The position numbers were made by a program, and so were the translations under genes. A DNA stretch of 64,000 nt from Aegilops tauschii subsp. strangulata (Eukaryota; Streptophyta; Magnoliopsida; Poales; Poaceae): NCBI RefSeq assembly GCF_002575655.3, contig NC_053039.3, positions 236,570,622 to 236,634,621 on the forward strand, read 5' to 3'. Shown here piece by piece: positions 25,000 to 36,506 of the stretch. How positions within the stretch are numbered: position 1 is the stretch's first letter; every line of letters begins with the position of its first letter. The notes beneath the pieces were generated by a model. The model was not told the origin of the DNA and made no database searches. It worked only from the letters and a program-made list of their open reading frames with translations.

Positions 25000-25323
25000 C
25001 TAACTAAAGAATTTAAATGCAACAACAAATGCGATCAAGATCGCAACTAAGGTAACAATTGATCCAACAACATAATGATACCAAGCCTCATTATCAATGG
25101 CATATTTTCTAATCTTTCTAATCTTCAAGCGCATTTTCTCCATCTTGATCTTGTGATCATCGACGACATCGGCAACATGCAACTCCTATTCCATCTTCTC
25201 CCCCTCAATTCTTTTCAATTTTTCTTTCAAATACTCGTTTTATCTTTCAACTAAATTTAACCTCTCGACAATAGGGTCGGTTGGAATTTCCGGTTCACAA
25301 ACCTCCTAGACAAAAATATCCAT
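25000..25323 (-). pseudogene. Small CACTA accessory ORF with C-terminal membrane segment
   Basis: Upstream of the transposase and on the same strand, a reading frame from the ATG at 25323 (MDIFV) to the stop at 25000 encodes about 107 residues, interrupted by three in-frame stops in its first half. The open 60-residue tail has a charged helical stretch (KIKMEKMRLKIRKIRK) followed by WYHYVVGSIVTLVAILIAFV, a clear hydrophobic helix near the C-terminus. I recognise this arrangement as recurring beside transposase in Triticeae CACTA elements, but know of no assigned function. A role in anchoring something to a membrane is only inference. Confidence 0.6.
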
Positions 25324-25964
25324 GTCAACTTGATGGGCATAATTTGTCATAAACACGAAATGCAACAACTAGTTTTAAAAGAGAATATACCACATCCGAA
25401 TCATAACAAGGACGTGGGCCGACGGGGACGGATATCAAAACCATGGCACTATGTATAACAAACAACGTACGGGTAAGATAATTATACGAGTAACAATATA
25501 TCCAAATCACACAAACATCAATTTGGTAATGTAAAACATTCATGAACAAGAGGCTCACCACAAGGTGGTGCCGGCAACGGAACAGTGCGGGCGATCGACT
25601 GTGGTTACGACGGAGATTTAGAAGGCACTAAGTAAACCACACCTACATATGCAAACTAAGTGTTATTTTTGACCTCAAATTGCATATAAATCAAATACTA
25701 GCACATATATTTCCTCCCAAATTACTAAACTCATAAATTAATCACTATACAAAGCATTGCAAGAGCTAATCTAGCAATGAGAGATGAAAGGACAAAGTTG
25801 CTAACCTTTGTGATCATTTGAATGGATGGGGGCCTTCAAATCTTGACAAATTTTGGGCAAAATGTGTGATGAGCTCGAGAGGAAGAGGGAAAGAACAGAG
25901 AGGAGAAGGGAAAGGGGAAGAACAGAGCGAGCTCGGGTGGACGAAGGGTTTATGTAGGATGACC
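25324..25964 (-). other. Non-coding region between accessory ORF and terminal repeats of CACTA
   Basis: This is mostly A/T-rich sequence (25570-25800), then a purine-rich stretch 25875-25935 that reads as a pyrimidine-rich leader on the minus strand. It probably holds promoter and 5' leader. No gene is supported. Confidence 0.5.
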
Positions 25965-26211
25965 TTTAGCACCGGTTCGTGCCACGAACCGGTACTAAAG
26001 GTGCTGGAGGGGCCCCGGACTGACAACATCCTGCCACCACTCACTTTAGTACCGGTCTGTGGCACGAACCGGTGCTAAAGGTCGGCCACGAACCGGTACT
26101 AATGAAAGCGGCCGGCTAGCCGTTGGAACCGGCACTAATGCACACATTAGTGCCGGCTCAAAAGCAAACCGGCACTAATGTGCTTGACATTTGACCCTTT
26201 TTCTACTAGTG
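25965..26211 (-). repeat. CACTA terminus and subterminal repeats
   Basis: On the minus strand CACTAGTAGAAAAAGGG starts at 26211, followed by pairs of ATTAGTGCCGGTT and AACCGGCACTAAT, then TTTAGCACCGGTTCGTG and its complement. The change from TGCCGG to TACCGG and GCACCGG variants with distance from the end is visible. Confidence 0.88.
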
Positions 26212-26829
26212 TGGTGGTGCATCTTGCTCGGCATACGTCTCGTGAGACACAACAATGTCCTCAGCTTTCTCTTCATGACACTAGGCTCAGGTATGCTAAC
26301 TTTATTAGCACCAACGAATCGTTGTGCTTAATGTGGTGGTCGTGAGAATGAATATTCTTTGTTGGGAGCACTCTATCTCAGTGGAACTACTCCAGTGGTA
26401 ACAACCATGAGGTGGCGATCAACATTTTCTTTTGGCTCCTTAGCTTTTGATCTGGCCTATTGGTGTTTCTCCTTAGCAACTCTTTTCTTCTCAGCTTGAG
26501 CTTGGTCAGTAACTGGATGCACATTAATCTCAGGGAGATGTTGATATCTGACTATAATCATCTTCCTATGTAATTTTATGGGGCTAATCATTCTCAGAAA
26601 GGCCACATGATTGGTTCATAGATTCATCGTTAACATAAATTGGTATCATCATAAATAAAGTTCACCCATTACATAAATAAGCTATATAATATAGAAGTTT
26701 TTTTAGAAGATGGCAATGGCTCCCTGCCTCCACCCCAACCTCTCTAATGACTCCCATGACGATAACCAAACCTAGCCTAGATCCCAACCAAAGGATCCAA
26801 TGGATCCATTGATCTTTAGATCCCCCATT
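26212..26829. other. Unassigned sequence
   Basis: No feature recognised. A minus-strand stretch at about 26440-26520 (AQAEKKRVAKEKHQ) looks like decayed coding sequence but matches nothing I can name. It may belong with the relic at 29002-29760, separated by the Gypsy fragment. Confidence 0.4.
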
Positions 26830-27990
26830 CTATTGCCCATGATCTACATTTCACTCCGGGATCCAACATTCGCGTCATCGGTCCCGTTGTACATACACAA
26901 CATGTGTTGACTTTCCTGAAGAGGTTGGATTCTTTGGTTGATCACCGTCGCCATCACGTCTATGATAGTGAGGCCAGCACCTAAGAAAAGCTTCACTTGA
27001 GCCGCCAGGTGAGCCACATCGGCATTGTCCTCTTGTGCAGCGCTCCGAGGCCTCCAGCTTTAGCGCTTCTTCGCGGCCTCCGAGGAGAATGCTGGGAGCC
27101 CGGGCCGGACCGGGTCATGCAGCGGGACATCATCGATGTAAAACCACTCAGACACCCGGGTGCCGGCATCCTCTCGACGGGTACGTGTGGGGTAGTCGAT
27201 CCCAGCTATTCGACAGACCTCGGCTGCGCCTACTTCATGTAGTTTCCTGTCTCGGGAGCAGGTCATCACGCAAAAATACTTCCTCCACAACCCGAAGTGG
27301 GCCTCAGACCCAAGGTGCATTTCACAAAGGGCGAAAATCTCCGTGATATCTAAAATTTAGTTGGGGTGACGTGGTGGAGTTGTATCCCGTATAATTCAAG
27401 CAGACCCCGGAGGAAGGGTTGGATAGGAAACCCCTGGCTGCGAAGGAGAAAGGGTATGAAGCATACCTGCTCGTCCCCGTGAGAAATGGGATGATTGTCG
27501 GCATGCACCTGCCCATCCATGGATATTAATCCTTGACGAGTGGAAGCCAGATCTCAATCTGGCAGAGAGCCTTAGGTGGCGAGCCGCTCTAGTTGAAGGC
27601 GTGTGACAGAACAGCTTCCCCAGACACCCTTGAGGGGAACGTGGGGGCACCGTGAGGAACCTACGCCACTCGGCATTTCTGAAGAACTCTCAAGATTATA
27701 GTTTGAGAGGAAAGGGGAGGCTTCCAGTAGATTGTCGAGAAAGGAGGCCGAGATGCGTTTTACCATAATTCTGGAATACACGCTTATCAAATAAAGGGGA
27801 AAGGGGCGACGCTTCAACGTCCTGCCATAAAGTAACTCGACTCCCCAGAAGGCGCGATGGTCAAGGTAGGGGTCTGGAGGCCACATGCAGTGGGACCAGA
27901 CCTCGAGTAAACCCTTCGCTCGAACTAAAGATTTCAAAGCCGAACTCAGGATAATACACAGGAACTCGTCTGTCAAGCTAAAGACTCCAA
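26830..27990 (-). pseudogene. Antisense ORF of a Tat-lineage Gypsy element (gypsy-type transposon domain)
   Basis: Minus-strand pieces in order from 27990 leftward carry the plant domain annotated as putative gypsy-type transposon (Transposase_28). Signature stretches are AHFGLWRKYFCVMTCSR, AEVCRIAGIDYPTRTR, EWFYIDDVPLHDPVRPGLP and, further left, GAGLTIIDVMATVINQRIQPLQ near 26900-26960. The pieces fall in several frames, so it is broken. The adjacent LTR at 28060-28554 points to the right, with its polypurine-like GGGGCTACTGAAGG at 28046-28059. The gene is therefore antisense to its element and lies just before the 3' LTR. This is the arrangement known for Tat elements such as maize Grande. 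Function of these proteins is not established. Confidence 0.75.
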
Positions 27991-28059
27991 AATGAGTTGA
28001 TTTTGCCGAAGAGGGGCGTCGTCCTCAGCGTAGAAGACCAGTTCAGGGGCTACTGAAGG

Positions 28060-28554
28060 TGTCCTGGACTAGGGGGTACCAACCTAGTTGGCCCGCAGTC
28101 CTCGGGCCAGGCTTATGGCCCTCAATCCCATAAGTAAGGACTCCGGAAGCCTCGCACTCGACGTGATCAAGACAGCCTCTGCCGAAGACTTGGCGAGTGC
28201 TGCAAGGACATCTCTGGTCGTTTCATATGCATCCTCAGATCTACAACCGACTATGTAACCCTAGGTACCCCTCTCACGTATATATAAGCCAAGGGGTTAG
28301 CCCGTAGAAGGGATCTGATCATAATCACATCCACCTAGCCTTAGGGTTAGAACATAACTTATGATCTCAAGATAGATCACGCTTGTACTCGATACACAAC
28401 CATCAATACAATCAAACCAGTACGTGGGGTACTACCTCTTAGAGAGGGCCTGAACCTGGGTAAATATTATCTCCTTCATCCCTTGTTGCCAACTTATTTG
28501 AGATCCACAGCTCGGGACCCCCTACCCCGAGGTCTACCGGTTTTACCACCAACA
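28060..28554 (+). repeat. 3' LTR of the Tat-lineage Gypsy fragment
   Basis: TGTCCTGGACTAGGGGG at the left and TACCACCAACA at the right give TG...CA ends over 495 bp. A TATATAAG box at 28280-28288 and the purine-rich run before 28060 set the plus orientation. The 5' half of the element is missing, so no target duplication can be checked; the right flank begins GATAT. Confidence 0.75.
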
Positions 28555-29001
28555 GATATCAACAAATAGTTTGACTTATAAGTTACGCCTAATCATACGA
28601 AATAGTCTCATAGGCAGTTCAGTTACGCCTGACTACAACTTCCATCATGGCTGGTTCACACACTGTCATAGGAACTATCATAGTTCAATACACTACCATT
28701 GACCTCATTCAGTGCTATCCAACAAGGTCCTATGCCAAGAGCCTGCAATGTACTATTTGGGAGATGTGGTGGCGGAGAGGCATGTTTGTCAATAATCGTA
28801 GCATCAAACTATGTTCCAAGGTTGCCAACTATGGATTCCTTCGTACATTTGGTGCTTTGCTTTGTTGTGTTGGATGCCTTCTATTTGGTGGTTGATTTTT
28901 CTTCTGCAACTTTAGCACTAGCCACATCCCTGAAACCATCCTTGCTCAAAGCAATTCTAAGGCTTCTGCATGTCATAGATTCATCGATAATAGTAGCTTT
29001 C
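28555..29001. other. Unassigned decayed sequence
   Basis: No feature recognised. The minus strand shows fragments of possible coding sequence that continue the relic to the right, with many stops. Confidence 0.35.
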
Positions 29002-29760
29002 CTACTTTTTTAGTAGGACCTTTAGGGGCAAGAGGAACATGGCATACTTCCTCGTATTCAATTCCACACTTTCAGTGTTGCTCTGACTGGGTGTGGGATG
29101 CGTATCAGTGGTGTTTATGGTCATGTTGTAATTCTTGATGCCATCATCACTATTGGTAACATTCACCACCTTAGATCCGGCATTGGTGATCTTGGAGTTT
29201 GAAAGTTTAGGTAGAATATCATTAACAATTGTAATACTAGATGGAACAAAGTCTTGCAGTGCAACAATCAATTCTTCAAGATTATCCACTACAACATGCT
29301 GATGTGTAACATGTGGAGGAGGAGGTGAAATATGCTCCATGTCATCATTCTATATATGTTCCTAAACATTGTGTGGCTCTTCTTCGGCATTGACATTGGG
29401 TGTGCTACCTATTGCAACAAACTATGGGAAATGTGCTCATCAGGTATGTTACCCACAATAACATCATGCCAAAGCCCTTCAAATATGATAGGGAGTGAGT
29501 GTGGGGTAGCACCATCAGGTGGGATGTGGCCTTCATCTCCTCCTTGTTTTCTAATCAGTGTACTTGACATAATATATGTAGGGCAGCTCCATGAATAACC
29601 ATAACCAACATCATCCAGGTTTCTCAAAACTACAATGATCAAGGGCAGAGTGTCAACATCATAAGCTCTAATTTTCACCAAGATTCTGGTTTGGTCTATA
29701 TGAACTTTGTTCCACACCAAATACCTGCCATATGGTGATACAATTTTTCCGATGACATCA
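29002..29760 (-). pseudogene. Unassigned protein-coding relic
   Basis: The minus strand keeps two readable blocks. The first (29720-29409) contains MVWNKVHIDQTRILVKIRAY and YGYSWSCPTYIMSS. The second (29340-29002) contains MEHISPPPPHVTHQHVVVDN. The first resembles the middle of a large grass family of DUF4283/zinc-knuckle-like proteins that have a short SW(S/T)xPxYI motif, partly derived from non-LTR retrotransposons. That link is tentative. Upstream sequence to about 30060 also looks decayed coding. No start, no intact frame. Confidence 0.35.
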
Positions 29761-30838
29761 ACTTCCCATCATTCTAATGGATGGTTCATCAGTAAAATCC
29801 AAACATCATGAGTAATAGCATAGTTTCTCCAATGTAAAATGGACTAGCTCCAATTGCAGCATCTCGACCAATAGCATAAACAAACTAAATGAGTGTAGTA
29901 CCCATGCCACATCTATAGGTGTACCTTACTCTACATCCTATGTTTTCCAGGAAGCTGCTGATCATAGTTGCAGCTCTGAGTTAGTCCTCAAGGCAACACC
30001 AAGGTGGAGGGTGGCAATGGCCCAATCATCGCAGATCATCCGGAATTGACCGTCTAACACAAATATAATCATGTTGAGCATGGAAAGGGCCAGTAGGAAG
30101 CGCAACAATGCTAGGTGGAAGGTGGGGATTCAAGTTGCAGGGGTAGTTCACCATGTAGCTCAACATGGCTGGTGGTGCATGGAGCTCTGGAGCTGGTGGA
30201 GGGGGGGAAGTGGAGTTGTAGGGGCGGGGCTAATTGAAGAAGGGAGATTGTCCTCTCTCCCAACTCCTTTATTCCTATAAATTTGCTTGCTTCATAGAGG
30301 TAAACATGATTAAGTAAGGTGATTATAATGGAAGCAGCGTTTGGAGCGAATTCTATTAGTGCAATATTTTGATAAGTGTCCGTTGACTTAGCATCTACTG
30401 CAAAATAGCTAATCAGTTTGCATGAACGAATGGTCAGAAGAAACCAAAGCTTTAGTGGGATCATGGGATGTGATCAGTTGGTTGTTCTGGTGGTGATCAA
30501 CACTTCTCCAAATTTTTCTTGGTCCGGGATGAGAATATGCACCATTTGGTGTGGGTTGACAAGCGTTTGAATTATGTGATGCCTCGCCAATGACAACCGA
30601 TCATGACATGTGTTGAGATCCTGATCCAAACCTTGTGAAGAATGGGTATCCATTCAAATAATATCCACATATGATGTACTTTGATAAATTGGATTCTAAT
30701 AATATAGATCGGACTGCTTGAATGAGAACATGTCCATCTGGATGGGTTTTATTGGATTAATAGGAATGATAACCAGAGTATTTACCTGATATTCTTAGTA
30801 ACAACGACCATGATTTCTCTGGTTAACCTTCTTATGTA
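29761..30838. other. Unassigned sequence
   Basis: The part to about 30060 may extend the relic above on the minus strand. A purine-rich stretch near 30110-30250 gives small frames. The rest shows nothing recognisable. Confidence 0.35.
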
Positions 30839-30920
30839 CTCTCTCCGTTCCAAAATAGATGACTCAACTTTGTACTAAAGTTAGTACAAAGTTGGGTCAT
30901 CTATTTTGGAACGGAGGGAG
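30839..30920. mobile_element. Stowaway-type MITE
   Basis: This 82 bp sequence begins CTCTCTCCGTTCCAAAATAG and ends with the near-perfect inverted complement ...GGAACGGAGGGAG. The whole unit folds into one hairpin, and it is flanked by TA on both sides (30837-30838 and 30921-30922). The termini and TA target are diagnostic of Stowaway (Tc1/Mariner-derived) elements. Confidence 0.93.
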
Positions 30921-30922
30921 TA

Positions 30923-31479
30923 TCACTTGAGTCGATCAATTATCTTGCTCAAAATACCAAGGTTCTTCCAATTCCCAATTTGGGCCACTGAAACCCCAAA
31001 CATGAAAGAAGCATTCAAATGCATGGCGCTAGAAGGATCTTTTCCTTTGGATCATATAGCTCACAACCTTGGAAGAAAGAAAGAATTGAAACAACTGGTC
31101 TTGAAGATGTTCAACATATAAAGCATTGTGGTATGCCCGCTCTGCAAGTTGATGATGCAACGCAGGCATTCAAATTATCTAGATGGAAGGAGGCACGCGG
31201 ATGAAAGATATGACCAAAAGGAAATTTCTGGATGGGGAGATGGGGTGAACTGGAGCAGAGTAGAGCTCGCAAACCTTGGCATACCCAATCAATTCGGAAA
31301 GACTTCAAAGATCAAATGGCCTTCAGAACAACCTTGGCTGGTCTATACCAGGGAGAAGTGGCGGACTTCGTGAAGTGGCAATTCATGGATGGGCTATCTT
31401 ATTACAACCTTGCCGATATAGTAAGTTTCCCTGGACCTATTCGTACATGCTCATTCATTATTACCTTGTCTAATCAATC
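30923..31479. other. Unassigned sequence beside the MITE
   Basis: Overlapping short plus-strand frames at 31019-31522 do not match a family I know. Nothing else seen. Confidence 0.35.
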
Positions 31480-32781
31480 ATCATATCTGAACAAAGATGG
31501 AGGTGCTGGGTCGAGACCCTAAGCTGTCCTACGCCCGAGTCGGGGACGTACCAACGGGATGACGATCCATCTTCCATGAAGATGAAGAGTTGTCCACCGT
31601 ATACATAAGGGGGCATTTTATCAAGAGAGCATGGACGGCTCAAAAGTGGCCATCACACCCGATCTGCTGGGAACATGACCGGCTTCGTCGCTAAAGCCCT
31701 CTCACACTTCCACACAAAAAAGAACTCCAAGTCATGAGGCCCCAAACACCCTGACTTCTCTTCCTAAGGGCCGACGATCAAAACGCTTGCACAGAAACGC
31801 GGCTCCTCAAGGGAACCCTGTGTTAGAAACACAGGGAGCCTGGCTGCAGACGACGGCCGTGGAGGCGGACCACATTGCCTCTACCCCACACAAGTAGCAC
31901 TCTCGTTATCTTCCTCTGAGGATAGCTCATCATAGACTTAATTATTTTGTTCCTTTTACAGGCGGTCCACCCATCCTACCGCGGCGGGGGAGGCCAGCAT
32001 TATGGGGACCTCGGTTCCGAGGAGTGGCGCGGAACCTATTCCCACCTCGGGGTTTACTCCCGAAGTACCCCATCCAGAGGATTCAGGGACCTGCTCAGCT
32101 ACCATCTTAGAGGTCGAAATCACCATGAACCACCAACGGCAGAAGGCCTCTTTGAGGAGCTCCGCCTTTTCAAGTCAAGATTTTAATGCTCTCAGTTTGG
32201 CGGATGCTTACCTCGGGGCGACCTGTTCTATCTTTGAAAAGGTAGTGGATAATCTGTCCAGGGGCTTGCAGGTAAGGTGCTTTCGATCTTAATTAACTTT
32301 GGGGATTCATTGTTCTTATCACAAATTGTTTGCTTGAAGGAAAACGAAGCTACCGAATACGGCAATAGCCCCTAAGCCTTGATATGGGCACTGGTGATCG
32401 TATCGGGGCTTGTAAAAAAATTCTACCTTGAACAGGATGCTTAGGAGCGGAATAACAAACTCTCCGAGGTGCTATCCCAGACAGAAATGAAGCTGAATGT
32501 TGCGTTGTCCGAGGTGGAGCAAGTTAAAAATTTCACCAAAGAAGCGCACGGTAAGTGCCTCTGCTTTTGTGACGTATGTTTTATTAAGAACTTTGGATCA
32601 TGTAACAACACGATGAATTGTAGCAGCAGAAGCCCTTGGTCAACTTGAAAAGGACCTCAAGCATGTTCGTGAAGATCTACTCAATGAAAAGTCGCAGCAT
32701 CAAGCTGGCCACCGCGTGTTCGCCCGGAGCAGGGAAGATACGAATGCGCTTAAGGCAAAATGCCCAACATGCCCAGGAGAT
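31480..32781 (+). pseudogene. C-terminal half of a Tat-type antisense ORF, relic
   Basis: Readable blocks in plus orientation are DAYLGATCSIFEKVVDNL (about 32200), KLSEVLSQTEMKLNVALSE (about 32458-32520) and LGQLEKDLKHVREDLLNEKS (about 32635). They are helical, coiled-coil-like, and separated by gaps that begin GTAAGG or GTAAGT and end in AG (32271, 32550), so they look like exons and introns. This resembles the coiled-coil C-terminal half of the gypsy antisense proteins whose N-terminal half lies on the opposite strand at 26830-27990. The block at 31500-31640 is probably also part. Assignment is by resemblance. Confidence 0.45.
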
Positions 32782-34331
32782 TGAAGAGCGTCTCCAACAT
32801 ATCTAATTTTTTTGATTTTTCCATGCTATTATAGTATCAATCTTGAATATTTTATATGCAACTTTATGCAATTATATATCATTTTTTGGGACTAACCTAT
32901 TAACTTAGTGCCCAGTGCCGTTTCCTTTTTTGCTTTTTCTGGCTTTTCAGGAAATCAATGTCAAACAGAGTCCAAACAGGGAAAAACTTTTGATTAATTT
33001 TTTCACGACCAGAAGAGACCCTAGAAGGTTCAGGAGAAGACCAGACGAGCCACGTGGGAGTGACGACCTCGGGAGGCGTGCCCTAGGGGGGCGCCCCCAG
33101 GCTTGTAGACCTCTCGTGGCACCTCTTGACCTAATTCCACCTCTATAAATACCCAACTATTTCCCTGACGTTAGAGAGCCACCCGAAATACTTTTTCCGC
33201 CACCGCAAGTTTCTGTTCTCATGAGATCCCATCTGGAAGCCTTCTCCGGTACCTTGCTAGAGGGGGAGTCGATCACATAGGGGCTCTATATCAACCTTGC
33301 TACCCTTTCGATGATGTGTGAGTAGTTTACCATAGACCTATGGGTCCATAGTTAGTAGCTAGATGGCTTCTTCTCTCTCTTTGAGCTTCAATGTAATGTT
33401 CTCCTTGATGTTCTTGGAGATCTATTCAATGTAATCACTTTTTGTCGTGTGTTTGTTGGGATCCGATGAATTGTGACTTGATGGTCAGATTATCCATGAA
33501 TATTATTTGAATCTTCTCTGAACTCTTTTATGCATGATTATTACAGCTTTCTATTTCTCTCTGATCTATTGATTTGGTTTGGCCAACTAGATTGATTTTT
33601 CTTGCAATGGAAGAGGTGCTTTGTGATGGGTACGATCTTGCGCTGCTCAATCCCAGTGACAGAAGGGGACATGACACATATTTGTATCGTTGCCATTAAG
33701 GATAGAAGGATGGGGTTTATTCATGCGTGAGTTTACTTTGTCTACATCATGTCATCTTGCTTAAGGCGTTACCCTGTTCTTTATGAATTTAATACTCTAG
33801 ATGCATGCTGGATAGCGGTCGATGTGTGGAGTAATAGTAGTAGATGCAGGCAAGAGTCGGTCTACTTGTCTCAAACGTGATGCCTATATACATGATCATT
33901 GCCTTGGATATCCTCATGATTATTCGCTTTTCTATCAATTGCCCAACAATAGTGTGTTTACCCACCGTATGCTATTTTCAAGAGAGAAGCCTCTAGTGAA
34001 AATTATGGCCCCCGGGTCTACTTTTATCATATATTAAAATCCAAAAATACCTTGCTGCAATTTTTCTTTACTTTATTTATTTTGTGTTTTATTTATCTAT
34101 CTATCACTACAAAATTTAATCTTTCAAAAACCGCCGAGGGATTGACAACCCCTTGTTCACGTTGGATGCAAGGATTTGTTATTTTGTGTGCAGTACTGCT
34201 AATGAGGTGTTGTGTGGTTATCCTACTGGATTGATAACCTTGGTTCTTTACTAAGGGAAATACACTTATCTCTACTGTACTGCATCATCTTCTCCTCTTC
34301 GGGGCAATCTCAGCGCAGCTCACAATTAGCA
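32782..34331 (+). repeat. 5' LTR of element F
   Basis: This is collinear with 46902-48241, ending ...TTAGCA before the primer site. The first bases (TGAAGAGCGTCTCC) diverge from the TGATATGTCTCC start of the 3' copy, so the exact left edge is uncertain. A TATAAATA box lies at 33144-33151. Confidence 0.82.
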
Positions 34332-34342
34332 GGAAGAATTTC

Positions 34343-34360
34343 TAGCGCCATTGCTGGGGA
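34343..34360 (+). other. Primer binding site of element F, tRNA-Asp type, degraded
   Basis: TAGCGCCATTGCTGGGGA differs at three positions from TGGCGCCGTTGCCGGGGA, the complement of the tRNA-Asp 3' end used by Athila-type elements. Confidence 0.75.
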
Positions 34361-34550
34361 GACATCATCAACATCTATCAAGTACCTATGCGTAAACTTT
34401 CATCTCCTTGCATTTACATTATTTGCCATTTGCCTCTCGTTTTCATTCCCCCACTTCTAAAAAGTTTTTACAAAAATACAAAAATATTTTTCATTTGCCT
34501 TTTTTGCGTTTGCCTTTTTGTTTGCTTGTTATCTTGATTATCCAGTCGTG

Positions 34551-36506
34551 ATGTCTCAAGAAAATTTTGCAAATACTAATAATAATGATTTTATTAGTAC
34601 TCCGATTGCTCCTCCCTCCGCTAGCGCGGAGACTTGTGATATTAATGCCGCTTTGTTGATCTTGTTATGAAAGAACAATTTTCTGGTAGTCCTAATGAAG
34701 ATGTTGCATCCCATCTTAACACTTTTGTTGAATTGTATGATACGCAAAAGAAAAAAAGATGTGGATAATGATATTGTCAAATTAAAATTATTTATGTTCT
34801 CACTACGAGATCGCACTAAAACTTGGTTTTCATCTTTGCCACGAAATAGTATTGATTCTTGGGATAGGTGTAAAGATGCTTTTATTGCCAAGTATTTTCC
34901 TCCCGTGAAAATTATTTCACTTACAAATCAAATTATGAATTTCAAACAACTTGAGAATGAACATGTTGCCCAATCTTGGAGAGGATGAAATTAATGATAA
35001 GAAACTACCCTACTCATGGTTTAAGTTTGTGGATGATCATATACAATTTTTTATGCGGGATTGAATTTTGTTTCTAGAAATCTTTTAGATTCTGCCATGG
35101 GTGTTACTTTTATGGAAATCACATTAGGAGAATCTACTAAATTTCTTGATAATATTATGGCAAATTATTCACAATGGCACACTGAAAGAACTCCTACTAG
35201 TAAAAAAGTGAATTCTGTTGAAGAAATTAGTACTTCGAGTGATAAAGTTGATGCGCTTATGAAACTGGTTGGTAGTAAAAATTCTCATAATGATCCTAAT
35301 AATGTGACATTGTCTACTTTGATTGATAAAAACAATGATCCCATAGATGTGAATTTTGTCTCGTGAAGCAATTTCAATAGTAATGCTTATAGAGGTAATT
35401 TTTAATCCTAGGCCGTTTCCTGGAAATTCCTCTAACAATTATGGAAATTACTATGGTAATTTTTATAATAATAATAGGATGACCTCTGATCTTGAAAGTA
35501 ATATCAAATAATTTATTAATGCTCAAAAAATTTCAACACTATGATAGAAGAAAAATTGACTAAACTTGATGATATGTCTAGGAGTATGGATAGAATCGTT
35601 CATGATGCGGAAAATCTGAAGTCTAAAAATTTACCACCCAAGATAGATACTAATGAATCAACTAAATCTCTTTATGTTTCCATGGATGATAGTAAAGAAA
35701 GAACCACTAGGTTGAGGGCTAAGCGATAATTCTTAAAAAAAGTGATTCCACCCGGTTTTTATCATAGTAATGATGAAGATATTAAAATGATTGGTGTTTC
35801 TTCTATTGAATCTTTATTTATAAATGTAAAAAATGATGAAAAGGGTACGGAAGAAGAGTCAACTTTAGCTAGAAGGCGTCCCCATGGTTCGGAGGGTGAA
35901 AATCTTAACGAAAAAAATGATAAAGGTGGGTTTGGAGAGGTAAAAACTTTAAATAGTGATGTGCCCACTCTTTCTAATTATAAAGACTTCAATTATGATA
36001 GTTGTTCTTTGATTGGGTGCATTTCTTTGTTGCAATCCATGCTAAATTCACCCAATACTTATGAAAAAATAAGGCTTTTACTAAACATATTGTAGAAGCG
36101 GTGATGAAAGCTTTAGAAGAAAAGCTAGAATTGGAGGTTTCAATACCTAGGAAATTATATGATGAATGGGAACCCACCATTAAAGTTAAAGTTAAAAATT
36201 ATGAGTGAGATACTTTATGATTTGGGTGCTAGCATTTCCACAGTACCGAATACTCTGTGTGATGTGCTAGGTTTCACCAATATGGATGAATGTTCTCTTA
36301 ATTTGCACATAGCGGATTCTACTATCAAGAAACCTTTAGGTGCAATGAATGATGTTCTTATTCTTGCAAATAGAAATTATGTACCCGTTGATTCCATTGT
36401 GCTTGATATTGACTGTAATCCGTCTTTCCCCATAATACTTGGTAGACCGTTCTTACGAACCATATGTGTTGTTATTGATATGAAAGAAGGGAATATAAAA
36501 TTTTAG
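34551..36506 (+). pseudogene. Element F gag and protease, broken
   Basis: Gag starts at the ATG at 34551 (MSQENFANTNNND). The retrotransposon gag core follows with DVASHLNTFVELYDT, LFMFSLRDRTKTWFSSLP and WDRCKDAFIAKYFPP. Later blocks (35061-35366, 35541-35729, 35742-36095) are spacer regions. An aspartic protease ends the gene: YDLGASISTVPNTLCDVLGF near 36210, with the flap-end motif PIILGRPFLRT. Frameshifts near 34660 and 34745 and several stops split it. Nothing after 36506 resembles RT or integrase. Confidence 0.88.

Larger units (their letters stand above)
19854..26211 (-). mobile_element. CACTA (En/Spm) DNA transposon, minus orientation, left end not seen
   Basis: On the minus strand the element begins at 26211 with CACTAGTAGAAAAAGGG, the hallmark CACTA terminus. 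Inverted and direct subterminal motifs of the TTTAGTACCGGTT type follow, then a small ORF and a TNP2-type transposase. No matching CACTA terminus is present before 19854, where Copia A's LTR ends. The simplest reading is that A inserted into this element and the other end lies left of the window. Similar accession-rich non-coding DNA continues from 21589 down to 19854. The base triplet after the terminus is TGG (26212-26214), a candidate 3 bp target copy that cannot be verified here. Confidence 0.85.
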
